A stretch of DNA of 64,000 bases, taken from NCBI RefSeq assembly GCF_002104515.1, contig NZ_NBOE01000005.1:1-64000 (forward strand), given 5' to 3'. Under the pieces are notes generated by a model. The model ran no database searches. It saw nothing but the letters and a program-made list of their open reading frames with translations, and was not told where the DNA came from. Within the stretch, counting starts at the first letter, position 1; every line of letters begins with the position of its first letter. Shown one piece after another: positions 53,465 to 63,410 of the stretch. Origin of the DNA: Colwellia polaris (GTDB lineage: Bacteria; Pseudomonadota; Gammaproteobacteria; Enterobacterales; Alteromonadaceae). The translations under genes and the position numbers were made by a program.

Positions 53465-55330
53465 ATGTTAAAAATTAATAAGTATAAAGTAGGGTTACTT
53501 ACTGTTGCATTATCGATGGCGTTAAGCGGATGTAACCTAGACGGCGATAATGGCGAGCAAGGTGTTGAAGGCGAACAAGGCATTCCAGGTGTTGTTGGAA
53601 CTGACGGCAGCGACGGTAAAAGTTTACCTCGTGAATTAAATGTTGAAGTGGTTGGCCGTTTTGCTACCGGTATTTATGGCAAAAGCGCGGCAGAAATTGT
53701 TCAATTTCATAAAAATTCAAACTCTGCTTTTGCTATTAATGGCGCTGCTAATCAAATAGAGGTTATTAACTTAACTGATCTTTCAACAACAGAAGTAGGT
53801 AACCCTGTCGCAGATGAAAGCTTAAGCTCAAGTGCTTTTACTTTTCCCTTAAGCGTTTCAGTAAAGAACAGCTCTGGCGTTGAAAATACCATTTTGTTAG
53901 GTGCGGTTAATTCAATTGCCATTAAAGATGACTTGTTAGCCATTGCTGTTGAAGGTGAGGTTAAACAAACATCCGGCGCTATTTTATTTTATAGCTTAAA
54001 TGCGCTGGGCGAAGGTACGTTTATTAAAGCAGTGGAGGCGGGTGCTTTGCCAGATATGGTTACTTTTACGCCCGATGGTAAAAAGCTATTAGTAGCAAAT
54101 GAAGGTGAACCCAATGCTGATTACTCAAATGATCCTGAGGGATCAATATCAGTTATTGATGTTACTGAAATGATGCCAGCTGATGTTGCAGTTACAATTA
54201 ATTTGAGTTCAGACATAGTCTTTAGTGATGATAATTTATCTCCTGAAGATTACGATACCGATGAAAAACGTCTCGCTATTTTAACAAAAGCAGGAGTTAA
54301 GTTTGCTGGACCGATAGGTAATACAGTCGCGAAAGATTTAGAACCTGAATATATTACCACTGCCAGTAACAGCGAAATAGCGTATGTGTCTCTGCAAGAA
54401 AATAATGCAATCGGCATAATAAACCTGAAAGATTTAACCATTGAAGTGAAAGCGCTGGGTTATAAAGATTGGGGTAAATATCAATTAGACTTTACTAATA
54501 AAGACGAAGTTCCTCAGTTTAAAAGCATACAAGGGTTGTATGGCATGTATCAACCCGATACTATTGCTTCATATTCGTGGAATGGTTCGACATTTATTGT
54601 TTCTGCTAATGAAGGTGATGCCAGAGATTACGACGGATATTCTGAAGAGGTACGCGTTAAAGATATTATTGATCCCGATGAGCTCAATCAAACACTGTCA
54701 ACCGCGTTACAAAGTCAGTATGACGAAACGGGCGGTAGTGACTATTTAGGACGTTTAAAAGTTACCACAGCTTTAGGTGATAAAGACCAAGATGGTGAGT
54801 ATGAAGAGTTATTTGCTTATGGCGCGCGCTCATTCTCTATTTGGGATCAAAACGTTAATTTAGTTTTTGATTCAGGCGATGATTTCGGCAAAATTTCATC
54901 GGCCATTCTTGGTAACAACTTTAATGCCGCACATACCGAAAATAAAGGTGATAACCGCTCTGATGATAAGGGTGGTGAGCCTGAAGCGATTGATGTTGGA
55001 GAAATAGCAGGAAGAACTTACGCTTTTATTTCTCAAGAACGAGCAGGGGATTTATTTGTCTACGACATTACAAACCCTTTTAATACTGCTTTTGTTACCC
55101 ATTACAATAACCGTGACTTTAGTGTTGATTACGAAATGGATGATGATTTAGCTAACCCTTGTGATAGCAATGAAGGCATGGATTGCACTGAAGTGAATAT
55201 GGCCGGTGACTTAGGTCCTGAAAGTATTAAGTTTATATCAGCAGCAGACAGCCCAACAAATACGCCATTATTAGTGATTGGTAATGAAGTATCTGGAACC
55301 GTTACGGTTTACCAAGTTACTGAGCAATAA
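53465..55330 (+). CDS. Choice-of-anchor I domain lipoprotein
   Basis: This 621-residue protein has a lipobox with Cys23 (ALSGC), then a short collagen-like linker of Gly-X-Y triplets (residues about 30-50: GEQGVEGEQGIPG). A long beta-propeller-like domain of the choice-of-anchor I type follows, starting VVGRFATGIYGKSAAEIVQF. Motifs include LLVANEGEPNADYSNDPEGS, VSANEGDARDYDGY and the end GNEVSGTVTVYQV. The domain occurs in secreted proteins annotated as alkaline-phosphatase-like. Together with the upstream Pho-box-like site this suggests a role in phosphate scavenging, which is inference. Confidence 0.87.
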   Translation: MLKINKYKVGLLTVALSMALSGCNLDGDNGEQGVEGEQGIPGVVGTDGSDGKSLPRELNVEVVGRFATGIYGKSAAEIVQFHKNSNSAFAINGAANQIEVINLTDLSTTEVGNPVADESLSSSAFTFPLSVSVKNSSGVENTILLGAVNSIAIKDDLLAIAVEGEVKQTSGAILFYSLNALGEGTFIKAVEAGALPDMVTFTPDGKKLLVANEGEPNADYSNDPEGSISVIDVTEMMPADVAVTINLSSDIVFSDDNLSPEDYDTDEKRLAILTKAGVKFAGPIGNTVAKDLEPEYITTASNSEIAYVSLQENNAIGIINLKDLTIEVKALGYKDWGKYQLDFTNKDEVPQFKSIQGLYGMYQPDTIASYSWNGSTFIVSANEGDARDYDGYSEEVRVKDIIDPDELNQTLSTALQSQYDETGGSDYLGRLKVTTALGDKDQDGEYEELFAYGARSFSIWDQNVNLVFDSGDDFGKISSAILGNNFNAAHTENKGDNRSDDKGGEPEAIDVGEIAGRTYAFISQERAGDLFVYDITNPFNTAFVTHYNNRDFSVDYEMDDDLANPCDSNEGMDCTEVNMAGDLGPESIKFISAADSPTNTPLLVIGNEVSGTVTVYQVTEQ

Positions 55331-55343
55331 TAAAGAAAATTGC

Positions 55344-55375
55344 TAACGGGGACACATTTTATTGTAACCCCGTTA
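55344..55375. terminator. Hairpin after the lipoprotein gene
   Basis: The stem TAACGGGG/CCCCGTTA encloses a 16-base loop and starts 14 bases after the stop codon. There is no strong T run, so efficiency is uncertain. Confidence 0.6.
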
Positions 55376-55529
55376 TGCGATATAAAGCGTAATGTTAAGT
55401 GTAATGAAAAGATAGCTACTCTATATTTTAAATATCAATTAGCCGGTATTTATACTCAAGGTTTACCGTAAATCGATTAGCTTACCTATGAACTTAACTA
55501 TGAATTTAACTTTGAGCTTTCTTAGAACG

Positions 55530-57482
55530 CTATTTAAGCTCGTTAGCTTTTCGATACTTACCTTGATAGTCAAAAATTCGGTCTTTAATTCGCCAGTAAT
55601 ATTTTTGTTTTCTGGCAATAACAAAGTCAGGGCACGGCAGTATGTTAGCTAGCTTTAATGCTTGTTCAAGGGTAGTGACTTCATACGACTCAGTAGCGCC
55701 TAGTTGTAGACTTATTTTAGCGCTAAGGCGTTTAGAAAAAATATCATTGAAGGCTTTTACTTGATTCAACTGAGTAAAATCAAACGATTCAGTAAGCTCA
55801 GTACCTTCCTCATCATGGTAAGTGATTTTTAACTTATCAGATCCCTTATCACTAGCTTTGCCATTATTTCTGCCATTACCTCTGCCATTACTTCTGCTTA
55901 AATTAAGGCCTGCACAACGTATAACTTTTGAATCTTTAAGTTTTAGTGCCTTTTTTAACATATCATCAGGGTCAACCAAAACCTCAAGGCATTGTATACA
56001 GTTACGAGCTGCTATGTCATTTTCACCACCGCAGTGCGGACATTCTTTAAATACAAAGCGATAGTCACATTGGCGCTGGCTTTCTACTAGATATGCTTGC
56101 TCGTCAGTGGGATCATCAACAAGACCTTTGCATCGTCGACCGTAGTGCTCAACTAAATAACCGTCGTCATCACAAATGCCCCAAAATACATTGGGAAATT
56201 CACAGCTGGGGCAAACAACTTGCACAGGCTGGCTTTTACTATTGGGTTTTTTCTCGCCAACTTCGGGGTGATAAAGGTCAAAATCATTACCGGTATAATC
56301 AATCACCAAACAATCTTTTTTGTTCTCACTTAAACGCAAACCGCGACCGATAATTTGTTGATAAAGACTAACCGATTGTGTTGGGCGTAATATGGCGATC
56401 ATATCAACATGCGGAGCGTCAAAGCCGGTGGTTAATACCGAAACATTCACTAGGTATTTAATCTCTTTGTGCTTGAATGCTTTAATTAACTTGTCGCGTT
56501 CGGCGTTGTCGGTAGCGCCGGTAATTAATGCACTTAACTGTGAAGGTAAATAACTAAAAACCTCCTTTGCATGTTCAACGGTGGCGGCAAATATCATAAC
56601 ACCTTGACGTTGTTCACTTAACTCAACAACCTGCTCAATAATACTTTGAGTCACTCGAGGGTTTTTGTTCAACAGATGATTCATATCCGCAGGACTATAA
56701 TCGCCATAGGCGTTTGCACGCAAGCTACTAAAATCGTAATGCTCTATGGTAGCATCAACGAGTTTAGGCTCGGTTAAATACTCGCGTTTAATTAAGTAAC
56801 GAATGGGGAGTTCATAAATGCAGTGCTCAAAAGGTCGCTTTTCTTCGCTGCGCATAAAACCACGGTAATGCTTTTTATAAATCCAGCCCATGCCTAAGCG
56901 ATAAGGTGTCGCGGTTAACCCTAATAGCTTTACATCGGGATTAACTTGCATCAACTTTTCAATAATTTGTTGATATTGATTACTATTAGTCTGCTTGTTT
57001 GTTGTTTCTGGTGATTTTTCTTCGTGCTGTGTTTTATCTTGGAGTGGTTTATTCGGTTTTGTGTTCAACACAGCATTCGATTGTTCACCAGACAAGTCAG
57101 GGTTAGGCAAATTAACTCGATGACATTCGTCAATAATAATTAAAGAGTAGGGCTCATTAAAGTCGTCCAGATTCCGCGCTGCTGATTGTATGCTAGCAAA
57201 TGTGACTTGGTGTTGAGTTTCTTTAAGTTTTAAGCCCGCAGAATAAATACCAGCGGCAACACCGTAGCTTTCAAATTTTTGATGGTTTTGCTCAACTAAT
57301 TCTTTTACATGGGTTAGCACGAGTATTTTACGTTTGGCTAAACGTGCAAGTTCAGCAATGACCAAACTTTTACCTGAGCCAGTTGGTAACACAATCACCG
57401 CAGATTCGTTGGTTTTTCGAAAGTGTTTTAGCACTGAAGAAACAGCGTCTTGTTGATAATCTCTAAGTTGAAAAACTGCCAC
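55530..57482 (-). CDS. radD: RadD/YejH superfamily II DNA helicase
   Basis: This 650-residue protein is longer than E. coli RadD (586). Helicase motifs are I (LPTGSGKS, residues 32-39), II (IIIDECHR), III (LGLTATPYRLG), and VI (QQIIGRGLRLSE). The C-terminal zinc region has CPSCEFPNVFWG and CPHCGGENDIAARNC. RadD helps process recombination intermediates after DNA damage and works with RecA and SSB. Two insertions explain the length: a polar stretch of about 50 residues after the DECH box and an Asn/Gly/Ser stretch near residue 545. It starts at GTG 57482. It is monocistronic. Confidence 0.93.
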   Translation of the reverse strand: MAVFQLRDYQQDAVSSVLKHFRKTNESAVIVLPTGSGKSLVIAELARLAKRKILVLTHVKELVEQNHQKFESYGVAAGIYSAGLKLKETQHQVTFASIQSAARNLDDFNEPYSLIIIDECHRVNLPNPDLSGEQSNAVLNTKPNKPLQDKTQHEEKSPETTNKQTNSNQYQQIIEKLMQVNPDVKLLGLTATPYRLGMGWIYKKHYRGFMRSEEKRPFEHCIYELPIRYLIKREYLTEPKLVDATIEHYDFSSLRANAYGDYSPADMNHLLNKNPRVTQSIIEQVVELSEQRQGVMIFAATVEHAKEVFSYLPSQLSALITGATDNAERDKLIKAFKHKEIKYLVNVSVLTTGFDAPHVDMIAILRPTQSVSLYQQIIGRGLRLSENKKDCLVIDYTGNDFDLYHPEVGEKKPNSKSQPVQVVCPSCEFPNVFWGICDDDGYLVEHYGRRCKGLVDDPTDEQAYLVESQRQCDYRFVFKECPHCGGENDIAARNCIQCLEVLVDPDDMLKKALKLKDSKVIRCAGLNLSRSNGRGNGRNNGKASDKGSDKLKITYHDEEGTELTESFDFTQLNQVKAFNDIFSKRLSAKISLQLGATESYEVTTLEQALKLANILPCPDFVIARKQKYYWRIKDRIFDYQGKYRKANELK

Positions 57483-58060
57483 GCAGTACTGCTACCTTAT
57501 CGGAAAAATTAAAGTAGCCATAATAGCAAAATAATGGCTAAGTCTTAAACTTTACATTTTAGTATTTAACCTTTTATATCTAACATTTAGCCAACAGCGA
57601 CTGATAGCGACTATTTCTAAATTTAAACGTCAACAAATGGTATCGCGTTACCGATATTTTGTAAGTATTTTCTTTTAATACAGGTGGATAGGAAAATTTA
57701 ATGTTTTACCTGTTTTAGACGCTGAATTGTAAGTTTTGTTGTTGTTTTTGTTGTAAATTGACGAATCTACAGTTTTAAAGTTAATGCTTCAGGCTATGTT
57801 AAAAAATGATTATCAATAACTATAGGGTTTAAGACCAAGCCGTTTACCTGCAACAAATAACCAACAAACTTTGTTATTACAATCGAATTAAAGTAAGTTC
57901 GATTGTAATAATGTTGTATTATCAATAATACATTAGGACTTGTATGCAAAGGCAAGTAAGCATGGGTAAGTAAGCATATTTTTCCTGAGATGAAATCATA
58001 TAGTTATGCATAATTACGAAGTTAATTATTTTGTGAAGTTGTTTAAAGGTAAGTAACGTT
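57483..58060. promoter_or_regulatory. Intergenic region with a perfect 12-bp inverted repeat at 57876-57909
   Basis: ATTACAATCGAA and TTCGATTGTAAT flank a 10-base spacer. There is no T run, so an operator or RNA stem-loop is likelier than a terminator. It stands about 150 bases before the cytochrome gene and is the only structure I see in this 578-base divergent gap, which must hold promoters for both radD and the cytochrome gene. Confidence 0.5.
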
Positions 58061-60256
58061 TTGAAGTTTTATCATTTGTTTTATTTGGCTTTAATCGGCT
58101 TATTCTCAGTAGTAAATGTACAAGCTTTTGAGATCGAACAGCACAGTTTTCAAAAGGCTAACGCTATATCAAATCAGCAGTGCATTTCATGCCATGAGCA
58201 ATCACAACATGATTGGCAACAATCTGATCACAGTAAAGCCATGGCGCTTGCCGATGAAACGACAGTATTAGCTGATTTTGATAATAAACAGGTTGAGCAT
58301 TACGGTCAAAAAGCGTTATTTTTCGTTGAAGATAATAGTTACCAAGTCACTATTTCCTATGATGATAAAACAGATACTTATCTAATAAAATATACCTTTG
58401 GTCATTTTCCGCTTCAGCAATATTTAGTTGAAACTGAGCCAGGAAAATTACAGGTGTTACCCTTTGCTTGGGATGCAAGAGAAAAATCTGACGGCGGGCA
58501 GCGGTGGTATCACAACTATAGTCATGAAGAAATACGACCTGAAGATAGGTTACATTGGCGTCAACCATTACAAAACTGGAATGGCATGTGTGCCGATTGT
58601 CATTCTGACGGCTTAGTCAGAAACTATCAGGCAAAAGACAATAGTTTTGACACACAGTTCGATAATATCAACGTTGGTTGCTTATCCTGTCATGATGATA
58701 TGTCTGCTCATGTAAAAAAAGCGACAAAACCAAAAAAGGATAATAATTTTACAGCGTCTAACCACCGCACTGGGCTATGGCTAAGAAGCATTGGCGACAA
58801 AACTGCACATTGGCAAGGTGAAAAACGTGATAATGAGTTTATGGATGGTTGTTTTGCTTGTCATTCATTACGTGCACCATTAAACGATGGTATTAACCCT
58901 AACACGCCGTTTTTAGATCAATTTACCCCACAACTATTAGCAGCACCCAATTACTATGCCGATGGCCAGATCAAAGAAGAAGTGTATGTTTATGGCTCAT
59001 TTTTACAGAGTAAAATGTTTGCCGTAGGGGTTAATTGCCTCGATTGTCATGACAAACACACCATGAAATTAAAGGTAGAAGGTAACGGGTTATGCCTGCA
59101 GTGTCATGGTAGCGAGGTTTATAATGTAAAAGAACATCATCAACATGACGATAATACGAGTGGCGCACAATGTGTTAATTGCCATATGCCTGAAAATACC
59201 TATATGGGCGTTGATAATAGGCGTGATCATAGTTTTAAAATTCCTCGCCCTGATATCTCTCAAGCGTATAACACACCTAATGCCTGTACAAAGTGTCATG
59301 ATAACAAATCGAATCAATGGGCAAGTGAGAGTTTAGTAAAATGGCATGGTCAACCTAAACCATTACCGACGAGCAAAGAATATTTACTGGCATTAAATTC
59401 AGGACAAGCCATCGATATTGAACAACATTTAGCGATAATTGCTGATGTTCAACTTGATATCATCAGTAGAGCCACCGCTCTACAATTACTGAGTTACACT
59501 ACGCAAACAATAACTGCCGAAATTTTAGCGCCTTATCTTCGTCATTCTGAAGGGTTGATCAGGTTAAGTGCTGCGAATATCGCTACATTATTACCTCCTA
59601 ACGATAAGGTAAAATACCTTTCACCATTGCTACAAGATCAATACAAATCAGTAAGAATTGCTGCGGCACGCGGTTTAATTACCAGTAAAATATCCGCTGT
59701 AGATCAGCCGCTATTCGATAAAGCGTTCAAAGCATTAACTCATTCAAACACAATTAGCAGTTGGCGCGGTGAAGGCCTGGCTAACCAAGGTGTTATTGCG
59801 ATTGAATTGAATAAGTTAAGTGATGCAGAGAAATCATTTATAAAGGCAATTAAAGTAGATCCTTACTTTTTAACAGGCTACATTAATTTGGCCGATATTT
59901 ACCGTGCTCAACAAAAGCCATTTCAAGTAGCTTCAGTGCTGTCAAAGGGGCTCAAAAACAATCCTAAATCAGCCGATTTACATTACTCTTACGGATTGCA
60001 CTTTGTACGTCAGAAACAATTAGCTAAAGGGATCGAACATTTTGACAAAGCCATGGCCTTAATGCCTGATAATGCGCAATATGCTTATACTTATATATTA
60101 GCGTTAGATGGTGTCGGGCAGAGTGAAGCAGCCTTAACTAAATTAAAAACGTTAATCGTAAGTTATCAAAACAAGGCACAATTGAAAGAGCTAGGTTTGT
60201 ATTTGTCTCAAAAATTAGCGAATAAAGCTGACTTTGATTGGTTTATGGCTATTTAA
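58061..60256 (+). CDS. Octaheme c-type cytochrome with HEAT/TPR C-terminal region
   Basis: This 731-residue secreted protein starts at TTG 58061; AAAGG is upstream and the signal peptide ends near NVQAFEIE. Eight CXXCH heme sites lie between C41 and H413 (CISCH, CADCH, CLSCH, CFACH, CLDCH, CLQCH, CVNCH, CTKCH). From about residue 440 come HEAT-like helices, then TPR repeats (about 570-700). The first part resembles multiheme nitrite/hydroxylamine-type cytochromes, but no catalytic CXXCK site is seen. It is probably a periplasmic electron carrier or reductase. No membrane quinol oxidase or partner is encoded nearby. Confidence 0.88.
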   Translation: MKFYHLFYLALIGLFSVVNVQAFEIEQHSFQKANAISNQQCISCHEQSQHDWQQSDHSKAMALADETTVLADFDNKQVEHYGQKALFFVEDNSYQVTISYDDKTDTYLIKYTFGHFPLQQYLVETEPGKLQVLPFAWDAREKSDGGQRWYHNYSHEEIRPEDRLHWRQPLQNWNGMCADCHSDGLVRNYQAKDNSFDTQFDNINVGCLSCHDDMSAHVKKATKPKKDNNFTASNHRTGLWLRSIGDKTAHWQGEKRDNEFMDGCFACHSLRAPLNDGINPNTPFLDQFTPQLLAAPNYYADGQIKEEVYVYGSFLQSKMFAVGVNCLDCHDKHTMKLKVEGNGLCLQCHGSEVYNVKEHHQHDDNTSGAQCVNCHMPENTYMGVDNRRDHSFKIPRPDISQAYNTPNACTKCHDNKSNQWASESLVKWHGQPKPLPTSKEYLLALNSGQAIDIEQHLAIIADVQLDIISRATALQLLSYTTQTITAEILAPYLRHSEGLIRLSAANIATLLPPNDKVKYLSPLLQDQYKSVRIAAARGLITSKISAVDQPLFDKAFKALTHSNTISSWRGEGLANQGVIAIELNKLSDAEKSFIKAIKVDPYFLTGYINLADIYRAQQKPFQVASVLSKGLKNNPKSADLHYSYGLHFVRQKQLAKGIEHFDKAMALMPDNAQYAYTYILALDGVGQSEAALTKLKTLIVSYQNKAQLKELGLYLSQKLANKADFDWFMAI

Positions 60257-60293
60257 AAAATTTCAGCACTCGAATTACGAACAGTTCCATAAA

Positions 60294-60331
60294 TAAAGCC
60301 AGTTAATCATAAAATTAACTGGCTTTATTTT
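60294..60331. terminator. Bidirectional terminator between cytochrome and sugar dehydrogenase genes
   Basis: The 14-bp stem TAAAGCCAGTTAAT/ATTAACTGGCTTTA is followed by TTTTAAAT on the plus strand and has A-rich flanks for the minus strand. The genes converge here. Confidence 0.88.
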
Positions 60332-60361
60332 AAATGGACCAAATTAAACATACACACGATT

Positions 60362-61480
60362 TTATTGCACGGGTGATATCTTCAATAATTCGCCTTCTAT
60401 GCTATCCGTTAACACATAAATATAACCGTCTGGGCCGGTTCGAATGTCTCTTAATCGTTGGTTACGATCGCCAAGCATAGTTTCTTGTTCGACTACGTTA
60501 TTGTTTTCTAGGCTTAAACGTCTAACACTTTTACCGGCAAGCGCTGCCACGAATAAGTTACCTTGCCACTGCGGAAACATAGTTCCTTGGTATTCTGTCA
60601 TCCCTGCAGGAGCGATTGAAGGCACCCAATAGGTTACGGGTTGTTCCATACCTTGTGCTTCTTTAAATGGTGAAATAATAGCGCCTGAATAATCTTCGCC
60701 ATAGGTAATGGCAGGCCAGCCATAATTAAGCCCAGGTTTAATTAAATTTAATTCATCGCCACCTTTTGGACCATGCTCATGTAGCCAAACCTGTTTAGCT
60801 TTACTGACTAAAATTGCTTGTGGGTTACGGTGTCCATAAGTGTATATTTCTGCTCTAGCGTTAGCTTGACCAATAAATGGGTTATCTTTTGGAATACTGC
60901 CATCAGTGTTAATGCGCAGAACTTTCCCTAATAAACTCTCAAGCGATTGTGCTTGGTCGCGAAAATTAAAACCATCGCCAGCTGTTATTAACAGGGTGTT
61001 ATCGGGCAGAAATGTCATTCTTGCGCCATGATGATGCGGCGTATTTCTGCTTGAGCCTTGAAATATAACTTGCGTTTGCTGCAGCGACATACCTTGTAGG
61101 GTAGCGCTGATCACTTCAACATAATTGTTACTCGGCGTGCCAGCACTATAAGATATATACAATTTTTTATTTTTAACGAAGTTTGGGTCTAGCACCACAT
61201 CAAATAAGCCCGCTGGGCCCGATACATAAATATCTGGCAGTCCGGTAACTTTTTCTTCAAGTAACTTACCATCGCTAACTAACCTTAAATTACCGCTACG
61301 TTCGGTTATCAACATATCATTGTTAGGTAAAAAGGCGATTGACCAAGGAAAATTTAAGTTTTTAACAACAGTTGATACTTTATAATCTTGTGCGTTTGCG
61401 TTGATAAGTATCAAGCTGTTAGTCATTATTAAAAACAAACTGAATCGAACTTTTCTAAAAAACGGGTAACTACTTTTCAT
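60362..61480 (-). CDS. PQQ-dependent sugar dehydrogenase-type beta-propeller protein
   Basis: This 372-residue secreted protein has a signal peptide ending near NANAQDYK. It belongs to the soluble glucose/aldose dehydrogenase (GSDH, YliI-type) family: LNFPWSIAFLPNNDMLITER, the HHHGARMTF catalytic-His region, YGHRNPQAI and HEHGPKGGDELN are conserved. It oxidises aldose sugars with pyrroloquinoline quinone in the periplasm. No pqq synthesis genes are in the window. It overlaps the upstream membrane-protein gene by 11 bases, so the two are co-translated. Confidence 0.92.
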   Translation of the reverse strand: MKSSYPFFRKVRFSLFLIMTNSLILINANAQDYKVSTVVKNLNFPWSIAFLPNNDMLITERSGNLRLVSDGKLLEEKVTGLPDIYVSGPAGLFDVVLDPNFVKNKKLYISYSAGTPSNNYVEVISATLQGMSLQQTQVIFQGSSRNTPHHHGARMTFLPDNTLLITAGDGFNFRDQAQSLESLLGKVLRINTDGSIPKDNPFIGQANARAEIYTYGHRNPQAILVSKAKQVWLHEHGPKGGDELNLIKPGLNYGWPAITYGEDYSGAIISPFKEAQGMEQPVTYWVPSIAPAGMTEYQGTMFPQWQGNLFVAALAGKSVRRLSLENNNVVEQETMLGDRNQRLRDIRTGPDGYIYVLTDSIEGELLKISPVQ

Positions 61481-61934
61481 TTTGAATACCTGATTTATTG
61501 TTTGTTAGCGTCTTCGTGGTTAGCAAAGCAAAAAGCCACGCTGAAAATATACAACAGAGTGTTGCGAGTAAAAGGCCTATTGGCGTTCGCACTGAAGCTA
61601 TTATGGTTAAGCCCATACTATATTGAATGATATACGTTGTTATTGGGAAGGTCGTGCAACCTGAGGCAACATACCAAAGCGTTCTATTACCACCGATATA
61701 TTTATGTGCGTATTTAGCAACAATAAAACCGATTAAAAAACCTACCGAAATCAATATATATAGTACAGGCCCTAAACCAATTAAATCATCTAGCGTTGCA
61801 TTTAAACGTACATCATTCGTAACGTTAAGGCCAAATGACTGCACGTCTGCTAATACAATTTGAGTAGACACAATACACACAAGTAGTGTGGCAATAAGTG
61901 TGGTGAAAATAAACACTACAATGGTTTTGAGCAT
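61470..61934 (-). CDS. Four-helix membrane protein, unknown, paired with sugar dehydrogenase
   Basis: This 154-residue protein has four hydrophobic segments (about residues 5-27, 53-73, 84-104 and 112-138) and a polar tail. I do not recognise a named family, but small membrane proteins of this layout are sometimes found before PQQ sugar dehydrogenases. The overlap of its stop with the next start suggests coupled expression and perhaps electron transfer or anchoring. Function is not shown. Confidence 0.75.
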   Translation of the reverse strand: MLKTIVVFIFTTLIATLLVCIVSTQIVLADVQSFGLNVTNDVRLNATLDDLIGLGPVLYILISVGFLIGFIVAKYAHKYIGGNRTLWYVASGCTTFPITTYIIQYSMGLTIIASVRTPIGLLLATLCCIFSAWLFALLTTKTLTNNKSGIQNEK

Positions 61935-62286
61935 ATAGAACCTTATTTAAGTCGAGACAATCTAGCTAGTCTATAGAAACAAGTTATTACTTTACACTGC
62001 TTTATAATAAACCGTACGACGCTAGTAAACTGCTGATGATAATTATCATGGTCAAAATCATCTGTAATAAAGCTTCGATTATAATCGCGTTATAATAGCC
62101 AAAAGCAGCAACTTTACTTAATGTCGACTTGAAGGGGTAAAATCAAAGATGCTATTTATTCTGCGATATTGTTATGAGTTTAATAACTAACAACATTAAA
62201 ACAGCGGTTAAAAATGGTAACGAGCAGCGTAAGTGTTTACCATATAGTTATAGCGACAAATTAATATTGATTTAACCGGAATTTAC
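61935..62286. other. Divergent intergenic region with small palindrome
   Basis: It holds the promoters of two divergent genes. A perfect 14-bp palindrome ATGATAATTATCAT at 62036-62049 resembles part of a Fur box but lacks the full 19-bp pattern. A second AT-rich stretch with GATTATAATCGCGTTATAAT near 62078 may be promoter DNA. No gene is seen. Confidence 0.35.
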
Positions 62287-63255
62287 ATGAATTTAGAACA
62301 AGCTTTGCTGGCAATAGGTAATGCACATGGTAACGATTTACCTGTTGCAGCGCTCGAAACAGTTAAAAAACACTGGACAGAATTTTACCCACAGTTAGAA
62401 AAATTAATTGATCAATTTATTACTGACGAGACATCATTAACTGATGAGCAAAATGCGTTGCTATTTTTTGGCACCTTATTTATTGCCGAATTTAAATATT
62501 CGCAAGCTTTAACAAAGTGTTTAACGTTATTTTCACGTAGCGATTCGTTTTTAACGCCTCTTGAAAAAGTATTCGGTGATGCGCTTACTGAGTTAACGCC
62601 AACAATCTTTTATAATGTTGCTAACGGGAAAACTCAGGCCTTATCTGATTATATTGTTGCTGGCCATCAAGCTATGTATTGCAAAGCATCAGCAATGGAA
62701 GCGGTGTTTGCGCAATATGAAGTAGGTACAATAGATTTAAACGAACTAACCGCACATGTAACACATTGGCTAACAACATTTTTAGCTATGCCAAGTACTA
62801 TCAATAGTTTTTTGCTTAGTGCTTTAGCAAATTACTGTATTGATTATCAACTTGATAACTTTAAAGACAAATTTGTTGGCTTAGCTGACAAGAATCTATT
62901 TGACGACGACAGATTTAGTCAAGAAGAAGTCGTTGAATGGAATAACCGTTTTGCACGTAAACTGATCGCGTCTGACATTATTCAACCTAACTTTGATGCT
63001 ATTGAAACATTAAGTGAGTGGGCTGAAGATGAAATTTCGAGCCTTGAAGATAACTCATTAGAAGGTTTACTACCTGACGACACTGGCGCTTTTGATGCTC
63101 TAATGGGAGACGGTGGTTTATTGTCTGATATTTTATACGACGAACAAACGATTCTCGACAATAGTGTACCGGTTAGCTCATTGCCTACCGTTGGTCGCAA
63201 TGAACCTTGCCCGTGTGGCAGTGGTAAAAAATATAAAAAGTGTTGTTTACAGTAA
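62287..63255 (+). CDS. DUF1186-like protein with C-terminal SEC-C zinc motif
   Basis: This 322-residue protein is mostly helical and acidic. The N-terminal 200 residues resemble the DUF1186/UPF0149-like group (LLFFGTLFIAEFKYSQAL). The extreme C terminus is a complete SEC-C motif, GRNEPCPCGSGKKYKKCC, which binds zinc and often mediates protein or ribosome contacts, as in SecA. The biological role is unknown. It is monocistronic on present evidence. Confidence 0.85.
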   Translation: MNLEQALLAIGNAHGNDLPVAALETVKKHWTEFYPQLEKLIDQFITDETSLTDEQNALLFFGTLFIAEFKYSQALTKCLTLFSRSDSFLTPLEKVFGDALTELTPTIFYNVANGKTQALSDYIVAGHQAMYCKASAMEAVFAQYEVGTIDLNELTAHVTHWLTTFLAMPSTINSFLLSALANYCIDYQLDNFKDKFVGLADKNLFDDDRFSQEEVVEWNNRFARKLIASDIIQPNFDAIETLSEWAEDEISSLEDNSLEGLLPDDTGAFDALMGDGGLLSDILYDEQTILDNSVPVSSLPTVGRNEPCPCGSGKKYKKCCLQ

Positions 63256-63410
63256 ACATAGTAGCTGCATTACCAATACTATATATATCTTTTTACTATT
63301 AAGTCTTTAGTGACAAAGCCTAAGGGTATGTCACTTAAGGTACTCAACTTGGTTAACTCGATTAACACTACCAACCATAACTAACATAACTAAATTAAAA
63401 GTAATAAATA

